Part shown: positions 18,580-27,107 of the stretch, one piece after another
How positions within the stretch are numbered: position 1 is the stretch's first letter
Layout of the letters: each line of letters begins with the position of its first letter
Origin: Candidatus Epulonipiscium fishelsonii
GTDB taxonomy: Bacteria > Bacillota > Clostridia > Lachnospirales > Cellulosilyticaceae
Length of the DNA stretch: 53,815 nucleotides
Direction of reading: 5' to 3'
Assembly: GCA_001983455.1 (NCBI GenBank)
Contig: LJDB01000016.1
Span: forward strand, 1-53,815
The notes under the pieces: model-generated
Database searches by the model: none
What the model was told of the DNA's origin: nothing
Seen by the model: the letters and a program-made list of their open reading frames with translations, nothing else
Translations under genes and position numbers: made by a program

Positions 18580-19488
18580 TTATAAAATCGATGTATCAAA
18601 CAACTTTTTGCCTAGATAGTTTGCCCCAAACACCATAATTACGCTTATAACAGACTTCATAAGACCAACAGCAGTTGCATAGGAGTATTTACCAAGTTGC
18701 AATCCATATCTATAGGTATAGGTATCTATAACTTCATGATACTCACGAGTTAAATCATTCCCTAGTAATAATTGTTGCTCAAAACCTGCATTCAAAAGTC
18801 CGCCCATACTAAGAATAAATAATACTAGAATAGTAGGCCTAATAAACGGAAGTGTTATATGCCATATAAGCCCAAATCTTCCAAGTCCGTCAATTGCTCC
18901 AGCTTCATAATAAGTGTCGTCAATTCCTGCTATTGCAGAAAGATAGATAATTGCAGACCAGCCTAAACCTTTCCAAATGTTAGCCATCACTATGTTTCCC
19001 CAGAAGTATTTTCCTTCACTTAAAAATCCAATAGGTTTATCTATAAACCCAAAGTCTTGAAGCAATTGATTGAATAGTCCTTCTGTTCCCATAAGAGAAA
19101 ACATAAAACTTGCAACAACTACCCAAGAAATAAAATGTGGAACATATGATACCGTTTGAAAAAATCTTTTACTAAACTTATTTCTTATTTCATTTAAGCA
19201 AATTGCAAATATTATTGGCATAGGGAACCCTATAGCCAAGTTCAATAAACTTATAGCCAAAGTGTTCCTCATAACCATTGAAAATTCTGGAGACTCAAAA
19301 AATTGGATGAAATATTTAAATCCTACAAAGTTGTCGTTTATAAAGCTTTTGCCAGGAGAGTATTCAAAAAAAGCCATTGATAAACCGTACATTGGAGAAT
19401 ATGCAAAAATAGCTAACCAAACTAGTGCAAATGTAGAGATTAACCAAAATTCCTTCTCACGTTTAAACCTTGATAATCTTTTTTTCAT
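18580..19488 (-). CDS. ABC sugar transporter permease, LplB type
   Basis: This 302-residue permease has six predicted helices and an EAA loop YYEAGAIDGLGRFGLIWHITLP (about 195-216). It would form the membrane pore with the LplC-type partner encoded downstream. The N-terminal basic segment followed by a helix ending AIFAYSPMYGLSMAF is typical of LplB relatives. The gene begins two bases after the stop codon of the solute-binding protein gene, so the two are co-translated. Confidence 0.88.
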   Translation of the reverse strand: MKKRLSRFKREKEFWLISTFALVWLAIFAYSPMYGLSMAFFEYSPGKSFINDNFVGFKYFIQFFESPEFSMVMRNTLAISLLNLAIGFPMPIIFAICLNEIRNKFSKRFFQTVSYVPHFISWVVVASFMFSLMGTEGLFNQLLQDFGFIDKPIGFLSEGKYFWGNIVMANIWKGLGWSAIIYLSAIAGIDDTYYEAGAIDGLGRFGLIWHITLPFIRPTILVLFILSMGGLLNAGFEQQLLLGNDLTREYHEVIDTYTYRYGLQLGKYSYATAVGLMKSVISVIMVFGANYLGKKLFDTSIL

Positions 19489-19490
19489 AA

Positions 19491-21155
19491 TTATTCACCC
19501 CAATTTTTAAGGTTTTCTTGGTATTCTTTAGTATAATACGCTTGATATTCTTCCACTCCCAAATCTTTAACATCACTTGCCATTTTTTCAAAAATCTGTC
19601 TACATTCTTCTTCAGTGCTTGCCATAACTGCTGCAGCAAATCCAGTTGAAGCAGTATCTGATATTTGTACTTTTACAGTTGAAAGATCATGACTTGCTGG
19701 AATAACTACAGAACTTAAATATGCTCCATCATAATATGTTCCTTCAAGGTTTTCATACATTATATCAAACCAAGGGTCTTGGTCACGGAAATTTACATCC
19801 CAATATGCACTAAGACTTTGGTCATCATACATAAGTTTAATAGTATTATTTAACTGCATAGCCCCATTGTTATACTGTTCTGTAAAAGGAAAATCGACAT
19901 TAGCTATACGTCTTTGTATATACTCAGGGTTCATTTCATATTCGCCAGCCTCATTCATTGACCAACCACTATACTTCCAATCTCCTTCATCAGGTGCTCC
20001 CCATCCAAGAACTCTCATTCCGTCATCTGTCATTTGGTATGCAAACCATTTTAATATGTCAACAGCTTTGTCTTCCGCTTGTTTTGTGATAATAGTTCTA
20101 TAATATCCCATCGAATTGACTGATGAATAAGTGGAGTTTTCTATTCCGTCGGCAACAACATTAATATGTAGAAGTCTTTCATTTTCTTTCCAAGTATCAT
20201 CTAGTAATTGCCATTGCTCATGTGCTAAATGCCAAGCATGCCACCAAGCACCTAAATATCCTGCATAACGTTCATTAGCAAATTTACTTTTTAATTGCTC
20301 AAATGTTTGTGTAAAACTGTCTGGGTCTAGCAGCCCATCTCTATGAATTTGATTCAACCATAATACAAGATCTAAACCTTCTTGAGTTTGGCTCCAATGA
20401 GTCAATGTGTTATCTTCGATTTTCCAACCACCATACAATCCATACATTCCACCATATTGAGAAATATATGAGCCTACATCTTCAGTCATCCCTAGAGCAT
20501 AGACTTTATTTCCTTGTGCATCAGTTGGATGTTTTTCAATTATAAGCTTTAACACTTCATAGTAGCTTTGTGGATTAGTAATTTCAGGACTACCAAATTC
20601 TTCCCACCAGTCCATTCGGATAGTTGGAGCAACTTGTGGTGCTTCCCAATATCCCCACATATCTGGAAGTGAATACATCTTTCCATCATCAGTAATATAC
20701 CTGTTAAAATAATGACCCATATATTCTTCCAATTCAGGTACATGTTCTCTTATCAAAGGAAGTAAGTCAATCGCTAAATCTGCATTTATCCAGTTTTGTA
20801 CCTGGTCTATGCTAAGTCTTGACATAACATCTTTATAGTCTCCTGATGCCATCATAAGACTTTGTCTTTCTGTATAATCTGTCTCCCACCAATAAGGATC
20901 AATATGAACATTAAACTCGTCCGCAAACCAGTCCACTGAACGTTGAGTATATTCTTCTTGTTCATTTGGGTTCCCTTGACCATATCCAGCAGAAAATACA
21001 AGTGGTTCAGCAGGAACTAGCCAGCCATATTTGTTTAATACGTTGGTTTCTAGGTTTTCATTCACCTCTACCTTAGCAGAGCTGTCACTTGAACCACATC
21101 CACTAAGTAGTATCGACATACTTAAACAAATACACATAAATTTAAATTTTTTCAC
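19491..21155 (-). CDS. Solute-binding lipoprotein of an LplA/YtcQ-type ABC importer
   Basis: This 554-residue extracellular binding protein carries a lipoprotein signal peptide with lipobox LLSGC, placing the lipidated cysteine at residue 20. A Ser/Asp-rich linker follows. The mature part is long and rich in Trp and Tyr, as expected for carbohydrate-binding members of this family (usual length near 500-550). The likely cargo is an oligosaccharide or uronic-acid-containing glycan, but the exact substrate cannot be read. AGGAGGGAA precedes the start. The leader contains two 16-base direct repeats that may be regulator sites. Confidence 0.88.
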   Translation of the reverse strand: MKKFKFMCICLSMSILLSGCGSSDSSAKVEVNENLETNVLNKYGWLVPAEPLVFSAGYGQGNPNEQEEYTQRSVDWFADEFNVHIDPYWWETDYTERQSLMMASGDYKDVMSRLSIDQVQNWINADLAIDLLPLIREHVPELEEYMGHYFNRYITDDGKMYSLPDMWGYWEAPQVAPTIRMDWWEEFGSPEITNPQSYYEVLKLIIEKHPTDAQGNKVYALGMTEDVGSYISQYGGMYGLYGGWKIEDNTLTHWSQTQEGLDLVLWLNQIHRDGLLDPDSFTQTFEQLKSKFANERYAGYLGAWWHAWHLAHEQWQLLDDTWKENERLLHINVVADGIENSTYSSVNSMGYYRTIITKQAEDKAVDILKWFAYQMTDDGMRVLGWGAPDEGDWKYSGWSMNEAGEYEMNPEYIQRRIANVDFPFTEQYNNGAMQLNNTIKLMYDDQSLSAYWDVNFRDQDPWFDIMYENLEGTYYDGAYLSSVVIPASHDLSTVKVQISDTASTGFAAAVMASTEEECRQIFEKMASDVKDLGVEEYQAYYTKEYQENLKNWGE

Positions 21156-21227
21156 AATAAATTCCCTCCTAATTATCGAAAATATACTCTATCTTTTTAC
21201 TAAATGGGCATACAGTGAAATATGCAC

Positions 21228-21269
21228 ATAATATATTCTTATTAAACGAGCAAATAATATATTCTTATT
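21228..21269 (-). repeat. Two direct repeats upstream of the solute-binding protein gene
   Basis: ATAATATATTCTTATT occurs exactly at 21228-21243 and again at 21254-21269, a 26-base period. Each copy is preceded by GCA and one or two matching bases. They lie about 70-115 bases upstream of the lipoprotein gene. Spacing of about two and a half helical turns suits a regulator dimer or an AraC-type response regulator, which often controls LplABC-type operons. Confidence 0.5.
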
Positions 21270-21392
21270 TTTAATTCTTATATTATTTGTTATAAATGGT
21301 TCTATATATAATACATTTTGCACAACCTCCCTATCAATCCTCCATATAGGAATATAAATGTTTCTACAAGATTTTTTTTGTAAAAAAATGGG

Positions 21393-21398
21393 TATAAT
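21393..21398 (+). promoter_or_regulatory. -10 box of recG
   Basis: A perfect TATAAT at 21393-21398 abuts the ATG at 21399. Transcription would begin near 21405, inside or just upstream of the ribosome binding site AAAGGAGGGG. This argues that the ATG is not transcribed and that translation begins at the TTG at 21420. No good -35 box was seen. Confidence 0.5.
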
Positions 21399-21419
21399 AT
21401 GACAAAAGGAGGGGAAATA

Positions 21420-23450
21420 TTGGTAAAAGGCGTTGGAGAACAGACGTTACAAAGATTGAACAAGCTAGGGATATACACAGCAATAGACTTATTGGAGCAT
21501 TATCCAAGAGAATACGAGGACAGGCGGATTATTACATCTATAGATAATATAAATATTGATGAGAAAAATAACATAATCGCCGTAGTAACATCTATACCTT
21601 ATATGTCAAAAACAGATAAATATATTAAAGTTACATTTGAAGCTAGTGACAATACAGGCAAAATAAATATAACCTTCTTTGGGCAGTCGTATTTAAAGAA
21701 TACATTTAAAGTTGGAGAAAGTTATAACTTTTATGGTAAAGTTGAAAAAATATATAAGAAATTATATATGACTAGTCCTGATTATAAAAAAGTAATTCCA
21801 GGTAATTTTGAAGGTCAAATAATAGGTATCTATCCTTCTACAGCAAAATTAACGCAAGCTATAATAAGGAAATTTATCAAAATTGCCTTAAATGAAAATC
21901 TACAAAGTATTAAAGATATTTTACCACAAAATTTAATTAAAAAGCACCAGTTATATTCAAAACAAGACGCTATTTTAAATATACATTTTCCTATGAACAA
22001 CGAGGATTTCTTTAAAGCACGTAATAGACTAGTGTTTGAAGAATTATTTATGTTGCAACTAACTTTAAATATGGCAAAAGAAAATTTTAATCATAAGAAC
22101 GAAGGCTTTTCAAAGCAAATTCCAAATAACCTAAATGAATTTATGGATTGCTTGCCGTTTAGTTTAACAAATGCTCAAAATAGAGTAGTGAATGAAATTC
22201 TTGAAGATATGCAAAGTGAAAACGCTGGAAACAGACTAGTGCAAGGTGATGTTGGTTCAGGAAAGACTGTTGTAGCAGGAATAGCTTTATTTGTAGCAGT
22301 ACAAAATGGATTTCAAGGGGCATTAATGGCACCAACTGAAGTTTTGGCAACTCAACACTATAAATTTTTTACAGAATTATTTAAGAACTTTAATATAAAT
22401 GTTGCTATACTAACAGGTTCCACAACAAAAAAGTACAAAAACATTATTATGCAAGAGTTGTTAAATGGAGATATAGATGTAATAATAGGAACACATGCTT
22501 TAATTGAAGAATATGTTGAAATCCCACAATTGGGACTAGTAATAACGGATGAACAGCACCGTTTTGGGGTGCGACAAAGATTAACATTGACTCAAAAAGG
22601 TACTCTACCAGATGTTATTGTTATGACAGCAACTCCTATCCCCAGAACACTAGCTTTAATTTTGTATGGTGATATGGATATTTCTATAATTGATGAACTT
22701 CCACAAGGCAGACTTGCTATTAAAACTAATTTTGTAAACAGTGGATATTATGAACGTATATATGCGTTTATAAAAAAACATATAGCAGAAGGCAGACAAT
22801 GTTATATAATTTGTCCGATGGTAGAGGAAAGCGAAAAGCAATCTGAACTCAAAAATGTTATTGAATACTCAAGGGAGCTTCAAAGTGAGCATTTCAAAAC
22901 GGAAAGAGTAGCCTATTTACATGGAAAAATGAGACCTGCAGAAAAGAACGATATAATGAGTAAATTTTCTGCTGGAGAAATTGATATTTTGGTCTCAACA
23001 ACAGTAGTAGAAGTTGGTGTAAATGTTCCCAATGCAACCATTATGCTTATTGAAAATGCGGAGCGATTTGGGCTTGCTCAGTTGCACCAACTAAGGGGTC
23101 GTGTTGGACGTGGAAATCACCAATCATTTTGCATACTTCTAAGTGATACTAAAAGTAAAGATACACAGAAAAGACTCAAAATTATGGAACAAACAACAGA
23201 TGGATTTGTTATTGCTGATACAGATTTACAACTTCGTGGTGGAGGAGATTTCTTTGGAACAGTTCAACATGGGCTTCCACAAATGAAAATAGCAAATTTG
23301 TACACAGATACATCACTACTAAAGCAAATTCAGCAAGAAGTAAAATCCATTATAAAAGATGATCCAAATTTTGAGAAAGAAGAGTATTCCAAAGTGTATA
23401 AACAAGTTAGGCAAAATGTATTGGATAAAAATTATTATAATGCTTTATAA
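21420..23450 (+). CDS. recG: ATP-dependent DNA helicase RecG
   Basis: RecG remodels stalled replication forks and branched recombination intermediates. The product is 676 residues from TTG 21420. It has an N-terminal wedge/OB domain, Walker A G276-DVGSGKT283, the Walker B box D377-E-Q-H380, TATPIPRT and the C-terminal helicase motif QLRGRVGRG. TTG is preferred because AAAGGAGGGG sits five bases upstream. An in-frame ATG at 21399 overlaps the -10 promoter box and would lie before the likely transcript start. Downstream rsmD and coaD form the usual recG-rsmD-coaD run. Confidence 0.94.
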   Translation: MVKGVGEQTLQRLNKLGIYTAIDLLEHYPREYEDRRIITSIDNINIDEKNNIIAVVTSIPYMSKTDKYIKVTFEASDNTGKINITFFGQSYLKNTFKVGESYNFYGKVEKIYKKLYMTSPDYKKVIPGNFEGQIIGIYPSTAKLTQAIIRKFIKIALNENLQSIKDILPQNLIKKHQLYSKQDAILNIHFPMNNEDFFKARNRLVFEELFMLQLTLNMAKENFNHKNEGFSKQIPNNLNEFMDCLPFSLTNAQNRVVNEILEDMQSENAGNRLVQGDVGSGKTVVAGIALFVAVQNGFQGALMAPTEVLATQHYKFFTELFKNFNINVAILTGSTTKKYKNIIMQELLNGDIDVIIGTHALIEEYVEIPQLGLVITDEQHRFGVRQRLTLTQKGTLPDVIVMTATPIPRTLALILYGDMDISIIDELPQGRLAIKTNFVNSGYYERIYAFIKKHIAEGRQCYIICPMVEESEKQSELKNVIEYSRELQSEHFKTERVAYLHGKMRPAEKNDIMSKFSAGEIDILVSTTVVEVGVNVPNATIMLIENAERFGLAQLHQLRGRVGRGNHQSFCILLSDTKSKDTQKRLKIMEQTTDGFVIADTDLQLRGGGDFFGTVQHGLPQMKIANLYTDTSLLKQIQQEVKSIIKDDPNFEKEEYSKVYKQVRQNVLDKNYYNAL

Positions 23451-23500
23451 AAGTTACGCATAAAATATAAGAAACAATGCAAATAGAATTGGAGACATAA

Positions 23501-24043
23501 ATGAGAGTTATAGGTGGAACCCGCAGAGGGACAAAATTACAATCACTAGAAGGAGAAACTACACGGCCAACAACTGATAGAATAAAAGAAACACTTTTTA
23601 ATATGATAAACTTTGACTTGCCTGAGTGTACTTTTTTGGATTTGTTTAGTGGAAGTGGTTCAATAGGTATTGAAGCTTTAAGCAGAGGAGCAAAAGAAGC
23701 AATTTTTGTGGAGAAAGATAAAGAAGCATTTCAAATCATAAGAAAAAATATAGAGAAAACTAGACTACAGGAAAATTCCATAGTGCATAATAGGGAAGTA
23801 GAAAAAGTTTTTAAAATGTTAAGCAAAAAAGAGTTCGATGTGATATTTATGGACCCACCTTACCACTATGAAAATATAGAGGATATTTTATATAAAATTG
23901 TAGAAAATAATATTTTAGCTAAAGATGGAAAAATTATCATAGAAAATTCAAGCGATGCTTTACCTGTAAAATGTAATAAATTAAAAATTGTACGAGAAAA
24001 AGTTTTTAGGACTACTACATTGACTTTTTGGGAAAAAATTTAA
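23501..24043 (+). CDS. rsmD: 16S rRNA (guanine-966-N2) methyltransferase
   Basis: RsmD methylates N2 of G966 in 16S rRNA during 30S assembly. The 180 residues start MRVIGGTRRGTKL, the family hallmark. The SAM-binding segment LDLFSGSGSIGIEALSRGA (about 46-64) and catalytic DPPYHYE (about 121-127) follow. Length is standard. It lies 50 bases after recG and 20 before coaD, an arrangement conserved across Clostridia. Confidence 0.94.
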   Translation: MRVIGGTRRGTKLQSLEGETTRPTTDRIKETLFNMINFDLPECTFLDLFSGSGSIGIEALSRGAKEAIFVEKDKEAFQIIRKNIEKTRLQENSIVHNREVEKVFKMLSKKEFDVIFMDPPYHYENIEDILYKIVENNILAKDGKIIIENSSDALPVKCNKLKIVREKVFRTTTLTFWEKI

Positions 24044-24062
24044 TTTTAAAGAGGAATTTAAG

Positions 24063-24551
24063 ATGAAAACAGGAATTTATGCTGGCAGTTTTGACCCTAT
24101 TACACTGGGGCATATCGATATTATTGAAAGAGCCTCCAAAATGGTTGACTTACTTTTAATATGTGTTATGTATAATCCTAATAAAAAATCACCTTTGTTT
24201 GAAATTGAACAAAGGCTTGATTTAATTAGGCAGTCCTTAACTCATGTTAACAATATAAAGATCGAAAAACATTCAGGTTTACTAGTGGAATATGCAAAAA
24301 AAACACAAGCTACAATAAATGTCAGAGGACTAAGAACCCTGACAGACTTTGAATATGAAATGCAGATGGCACAAATAAACAAAACTTTATATGATGAAAT
24401 GGAAACTATCTTTTTAATAAGTAATCCAAAATATTCTTTTATAAGTTCCTCTGGTGTTCGGGAACTAGTGATATTTAATGGAAAGATTGATAATTTTGTG
24501 CCAAAAATTGTTTTAGAAGCCATACATCAAATAACGAGAAAAAAAAGATGA
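24063..24551 (+). CDS. coaD: Pantetheine-phosphate adenylyltransferase
   Basis: CoaD makes dephospho-CoA from 4'-phosphopantetheine and ATP. The 162 residues carry the nucleotidyltransferase signature GSFDPITLGHIDIIERA (about 8-24) with the T/HxGH-type motif as TLGH. NVRGLRTLTDFEYEMQMA (about 87-104) and the ISSSGVREL stretch (near 128-136) also match the family. AGAGGAA precedes the ATG. It ends the recG operon at an intrinsic terminator. Confidence 0.95.
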   Translation: MKTGIYAGSFDPITLGHIDIIERASKMVDLLLICVMYNPNKKSPLFEIEQRLDLIRQSLTHVNNIKIEKHSGLLVEYAKKTQATINVRGLRTLTDFEYEMQMAQINKTLYDEMETIFLISNPKYSFISSSGVRELVIFNGKIDNFVPKIVLEAIHQITRKKR

Positions 24552-24575
24552 CTAACTTAAGTTGGCCATCTTTTT
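24542..24575 (+). terminator. Terminator after coaD
   Basis: GATG (24547-24550) pairs with CATC (24567-24570), and the inner palindrome AACTTAAGTT extends the stem with one mismatch. An A-run precedes and a T-run (24571-24575) follows, so it overlaps the coaD stop codon. Confidence 0.7.
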
Positions 24576-24707
24576 CTTATATAAATAATTAACTGCAAAA
24601 TTAATATTTTAAAATTGTATATAATGCATTTATGCTGGAAATAATTGTATTATTAATCGCATATGCAAATTAATAAGCAAAGTCAACTGTCAAATCTTAT
24701 AAAAGTA

Positions 24708-24737
24708 TTGATACTTGATAAAACAAAATTTTATAAT
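24708..24737 (+). promoter_or_regulatory. Promoter of the repeat protein gene
   Basis: TTGATA (24708-24713) and TATAAT (24732-24737) are 18 bases apart, about 65 bases upstream of the start at 24802. The rest of the 250-base gap shows nothing else recognisable. Confidence 0.55.
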
Positions 24738-24801
24738 TTATAAGAAGAAAAGTTACTGTGAGATTTTGTTCTTATATTAAATAGGAAGGAATTTTAAAAT
24801 A

Positions 24802-25500
24802 ATGAAAAATGTATATCTTGGAATTGGAGTTGCACTTATTGGTGTTATTACAATGGGTGTATTTTATGGAGGAAAGGATAAGGATAATTTAGCAATAGCT
24901 TCAGAAGACGTTGATGCTGAAATTACAAAGAATTTGAACAATAAAGTTGATATGACACAGTTAAATGAAATGCTTGGTTATATAAACGTAAATCAAGAGA
25001 CTGATAAACCTAATTATATGGAATTGGCTCAAGCGTATGAATTACCTAGTTATATTGAAGAAACTCAAGAATCTAATCTACCACAAATAGATGGAATATA
25101 TAACTCTAATAATACAACAGATGAAATATCTACCAATACAAATTTAGCTCGGACAGGCGAAGTTTCTACCAATACAAATTTAGCTCGGACAGGTGAAGCA
25201 TCTACCAATACAAATTTAACTCAGGCAGACAAAGTGCCTGCCAGTGCAGATTTAGCTCAGACAGATAAAGTGCCTACTAAAGAGACATATCAAACATATA
25301 AGCCACTTAACTACGTGGGAGTAAATGAATTTATAAATTATAATGACACAAATTTATCTGAAATATATGAAATACCTAATTACACTAATATATCTCAGTC
25401 TCATTTAACTGGGGATTATACAAATTTAACTGAAGAAACGCATTCAAATTTATTAGATGATAGTGTTGAATTGATACAAATAGACATAATACCTAATTAA
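24802..25500 (+). CDS. Membrane-anchored protein with 12-residue tandem repeats
   Basis: I do not recognise a family. The 232 residues start with a signal-like hydrophobic helix (about 3-24, GIGVALIGVITMGVFYGG). An acidic, Thr/Asn-rich, low-complexity exterior follows. Residues 110-157 are four tandem 12-residue units (STNTNLARTGEV, STNTNLARTGEA, STNTNLTQADKV, PASADLAQTDKV). Degenerate NYTN/LTE-type repeats continue to the C-terminus. There is no sortase motif and no cysteine, so it is probably anchored by the N-terminal helix. The gene has its own promoter and interrupts two housekeeping runs. A surface or spore-coat role is possible but unproven. Confidence 0.7.
   Translation: MKNVYLGIGVALIGVITMGVFYGGKDKDNLAIASEDVDAEITKNLNNKVDMTQLNEMLGYINVNQETDKPNYMELAQAYELPSYIEETQESNLPQIDGIYNSNNTTDEISTNTNLARTGEVSTNTNLARTGEASTNTNLTQADKVPASADLAQTDKVPTKETYQTYKPLNYVGVNEFINYNDTNLSEIYEIPNYTNISQSHLTGDYTNLTEETHSNLLDDSVELIQIDIIPN
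25129..25272 (+). repeat. Four 36-base tandem repeats inside the surface protein gene
   Basis: Units at 25129-25164, 25165-25200, 25201-25236 and 25237-25272 keep the reading frame. Units 1 and 2 are nearly identical in DNA, unit 3 differs at several bases and unit 4 is the most diverged, so the array appears to be growing at its 5' side. Confidence 0.9.
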
Positions 25501-25528
25501 CTAATTAATTTATAGAATAAGGACATAA

Positions 25529-25563
25529 AACCCGCTCCTTTAGGGGTGGAAGGTTCAGATTCT
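25529..25563 (+). mobile_element. Possible remnant of an IS200/IS605-type right end
   Basis: A GC-richer patch holds the hairpin CCGCTCC-TTTAG-GGGTGG, followed by AAGGTTCAGAT. This stem plus GGTTCA motif resembles the 3' ends of IS605-family elements and their omega RNAs as I remember them. No transposase or tnpB frame is present, so at best this is a scar. Confidence 0.3.
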
Positions 25564-25600
25564 AGAGTGTCAAATTGTGATGGCGTATCATTTTAAAGAC

Positions 25601-25631
25601 AAAAAAGCTAACCTTTTAGATTAGCTTTTTT
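25601..25631 (+). terminator. Terminator before rpe
   Basis: AAAAAAGCTAA (25601-25611) is the perfect complement of TTAGCTTTTTT (25621-25631), with a 9-base loop. Symmetric A and T runs make it usable in both directions. Confidence 0.8.
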
Positions 25632-25674
25632 TGTGTTATATTAAAACTACTTATATTTTAAGGAGATGAATAAC

Positions 25675-26310
25675 ATGATAGCACCATCAATATTATCAGC
25701 AGATTTTGCAAATTTAGAAAGAGACTTAAAACGTGTGTCTGAGGCAGAATTTATTCATGTAGATGTAATGGATGGAAGTTTTGTACCAAATATTACAATT
25801 GGAGCCCCTGTAGCAAAAGCAATTAGGAAACACATTAAAGGAATAATGGATGTACATTTAATGATCCAAAATCCAGATATGTTTATTAATGACTTTAAAG
25901 ATGCAGGAACAGACTATTTAACAGTGCATATTGAAGCATGCACACATTTGCATCGCACAATTCAAAGAATTAAAGAAAAAGGAATGAAAGCAGGAGTATC
26001 TCTAAATCCAGCAACTCCTGTTTGTCTATTGGAGCCAATTATAGATGATATAGATTTAATATTAATAATGTCGGTAAATCCTGGATTTGGAGGTCAAAAA
26101 TTTATTCCGTATTCATTAGAAAAGATTAAACAAGTTAAAAAAATGATAGGGACCAGAGAGATTTTAATTCAAGTTGATGGAGGAGTGACTTTGGATAATG
26201 CTAAAGAGATTATAGATGCAGGAGCAACTGTAATAGTGGCAGGTTCAGCAATATTCAATGCACCAGATGTAGAACAGCGAATTCAAGACTTTAAATCACT
26301 TATGTTATAA
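25675..26310 (+). CDS. rpe: Ribulose-phosphate 3-epimerase
   Basis: Rpe interconverts ribulose 5-phosphate and xylulose 5-phosphate in the pentose phosphate pathway. The 211-residue TIM barrel starts MIAPSILSADFANLE. It has the metal-site segments HVDVMDGSFVPN and MDVHLMI and the phosphate loop VNPGFGGQKF. ATG 25675 is chosen because AAGGAG ends nine bases upstream; the in-frame ATG at 25666 touches that site. It begins the conserved rpe-thiN-spoVM run. Confidence 0.95.
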   Translation: MIAPSILSADFANLERDLKRVSEAEFIHVDVMDGSFVPNITIGAPVAKAIRKHIKGIMDVHLMIQNPDMFINDFKDAGTDYLTVHIEACTHLHRTIQRIKEKGMKAGVSLNPATPVCLLEPIIDDIDLILIMSVNPGFGGQKFIPYSLEKIKQVKKMIGTREILIQVDGGVTLDNAKEIIDAGATVIVAGSAIFNAPDVEQRIQDFKSLML

Positions 26311-26321
26311 AGGAGAGAATT

Positions 26322-26954
26322 ATGAAAGTAGCAATATTAGTCAATGGCTCGTATGATGATTATAAATTTTGTGATGACATAGATAAAAATGACTATATTA
26401 TTTGTGCGGATAATGGACTATCTCATGCAAAAAAGTTAGGAGTTGTACCAAATATTATACTAGGTGATTTCGATAGTGTAAACCCAGAGATTTTAAAGTA
26501 CTTTGAAAATCAAAATATACCTATTATAAGATTTATTGCTGAAAAGGACGAAACAGATACTGAACTAGCTTTGCACCATGCTTTTGGAGTGGGTGCAACT
26601 GATATAACTATTTATGGGGGAGTAGGAACAAGATTTGATCACTCTTTGGCAAATGTGCATTTACTATATCAGGCCTTACAAAATGGTGTTACTGCAAGAT
26701 TAAAAAATAAACATAATATAATTACTCTTATTGATAAACGAATTGAAATAAGTGGAAAAGAAAAAGATTTAGTAAGTTTAATTCCATTTACACCACAGGT
26801 TACAGGTGTAACGACAACTAATCTGGCTTACAAATTAAATATGGGACAATTTTCACAAGGAAATCCCTATGGTATTAGTAACTATATGACAAGCCATACA
26901 GCTTGTATAGAAATAGAACAAGGATTATTACTAGTTATACAAGCTAAAGATTAA
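26322..26954 (+). CDS. thiN: Thiamine pyrophosphokinase
   Basis: ThiN transfers pyrophosphate from ATP to thiamine, giving thiamine diphosphate. The 210 residues show the family motifs ADNGLSHAKKLG, GDFDSV and KDETDTELAL in the N-terminal catalytic domain. A C-terminal thiamine-binding beta domain follows. AAGGAGAG precedes the ATG and the gap from rpe is 11 bases. The same neighbours occur in Bacillus subtilis (rpe-thiN-spoVM). Confidence 0.93.
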   Translation: MKVAILVNGSYDDYKFCDDIDKNDYIICADNGLSHAKKLGVVPNIILGDFDSVNPEILKYFENQNIPIIRFIAEKDETDTELALHHAFGVGATDITIYGGVGTRFDHSLANVHLLYQALQNGVTARLKNKHNIITLIDKRIEISGKEKDLVSLIPFTPQVTGVTTTNLAYKLNMGQFSQGNPYGISNYMTSHTACIEIEQGLLLVIQAKD

Positions 26955-26974
26955 AAAAATTATTAAATTTATTC

Positions 26975-27000
26975 AAGTTTTGGAAAACTTTGCATATAAT
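26975..27000 (+). promoter_or_regulatory. Palindrome and sigma-E-like -10 box upstream of spoVM
   Basis: AAGTTTT-GG-AAAACTT (26975-26990) is a perfect inverted repeat. CATATAAT at 26993-27000 fits both the mother-cell sigma-E -10 pattern CATANNNT and a sigma-A box. SpoVM is a sigma-E-dependent gene in Bacillus subtilis, so a sporulation promoter here is plausible. The leader to the start codon contains two further hairpins. Confidence 0.45.
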
Positions 27001-27107
27001 GGAACAATAAGCCTAATACAAAGAGCAAGATGCTTATTGATTAATGAGATAAAAACTTATCTTATTATGTTATCATCACTATTATAAATAGATGGGGGAA
27101 TAGGACT

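Noticed and set aside
24641..24683. 13-codon frame in the gap before the repeat protein gene
   Set aside because: There is no ribosome binding site and no conserved context; chance frames of this size are expected.
25129..25272. CRISPR-like regular repeats
   Set aside because: The 36-base units are head-to-tail without unique spacers and keep an open reading frame, so they are protein repeats.
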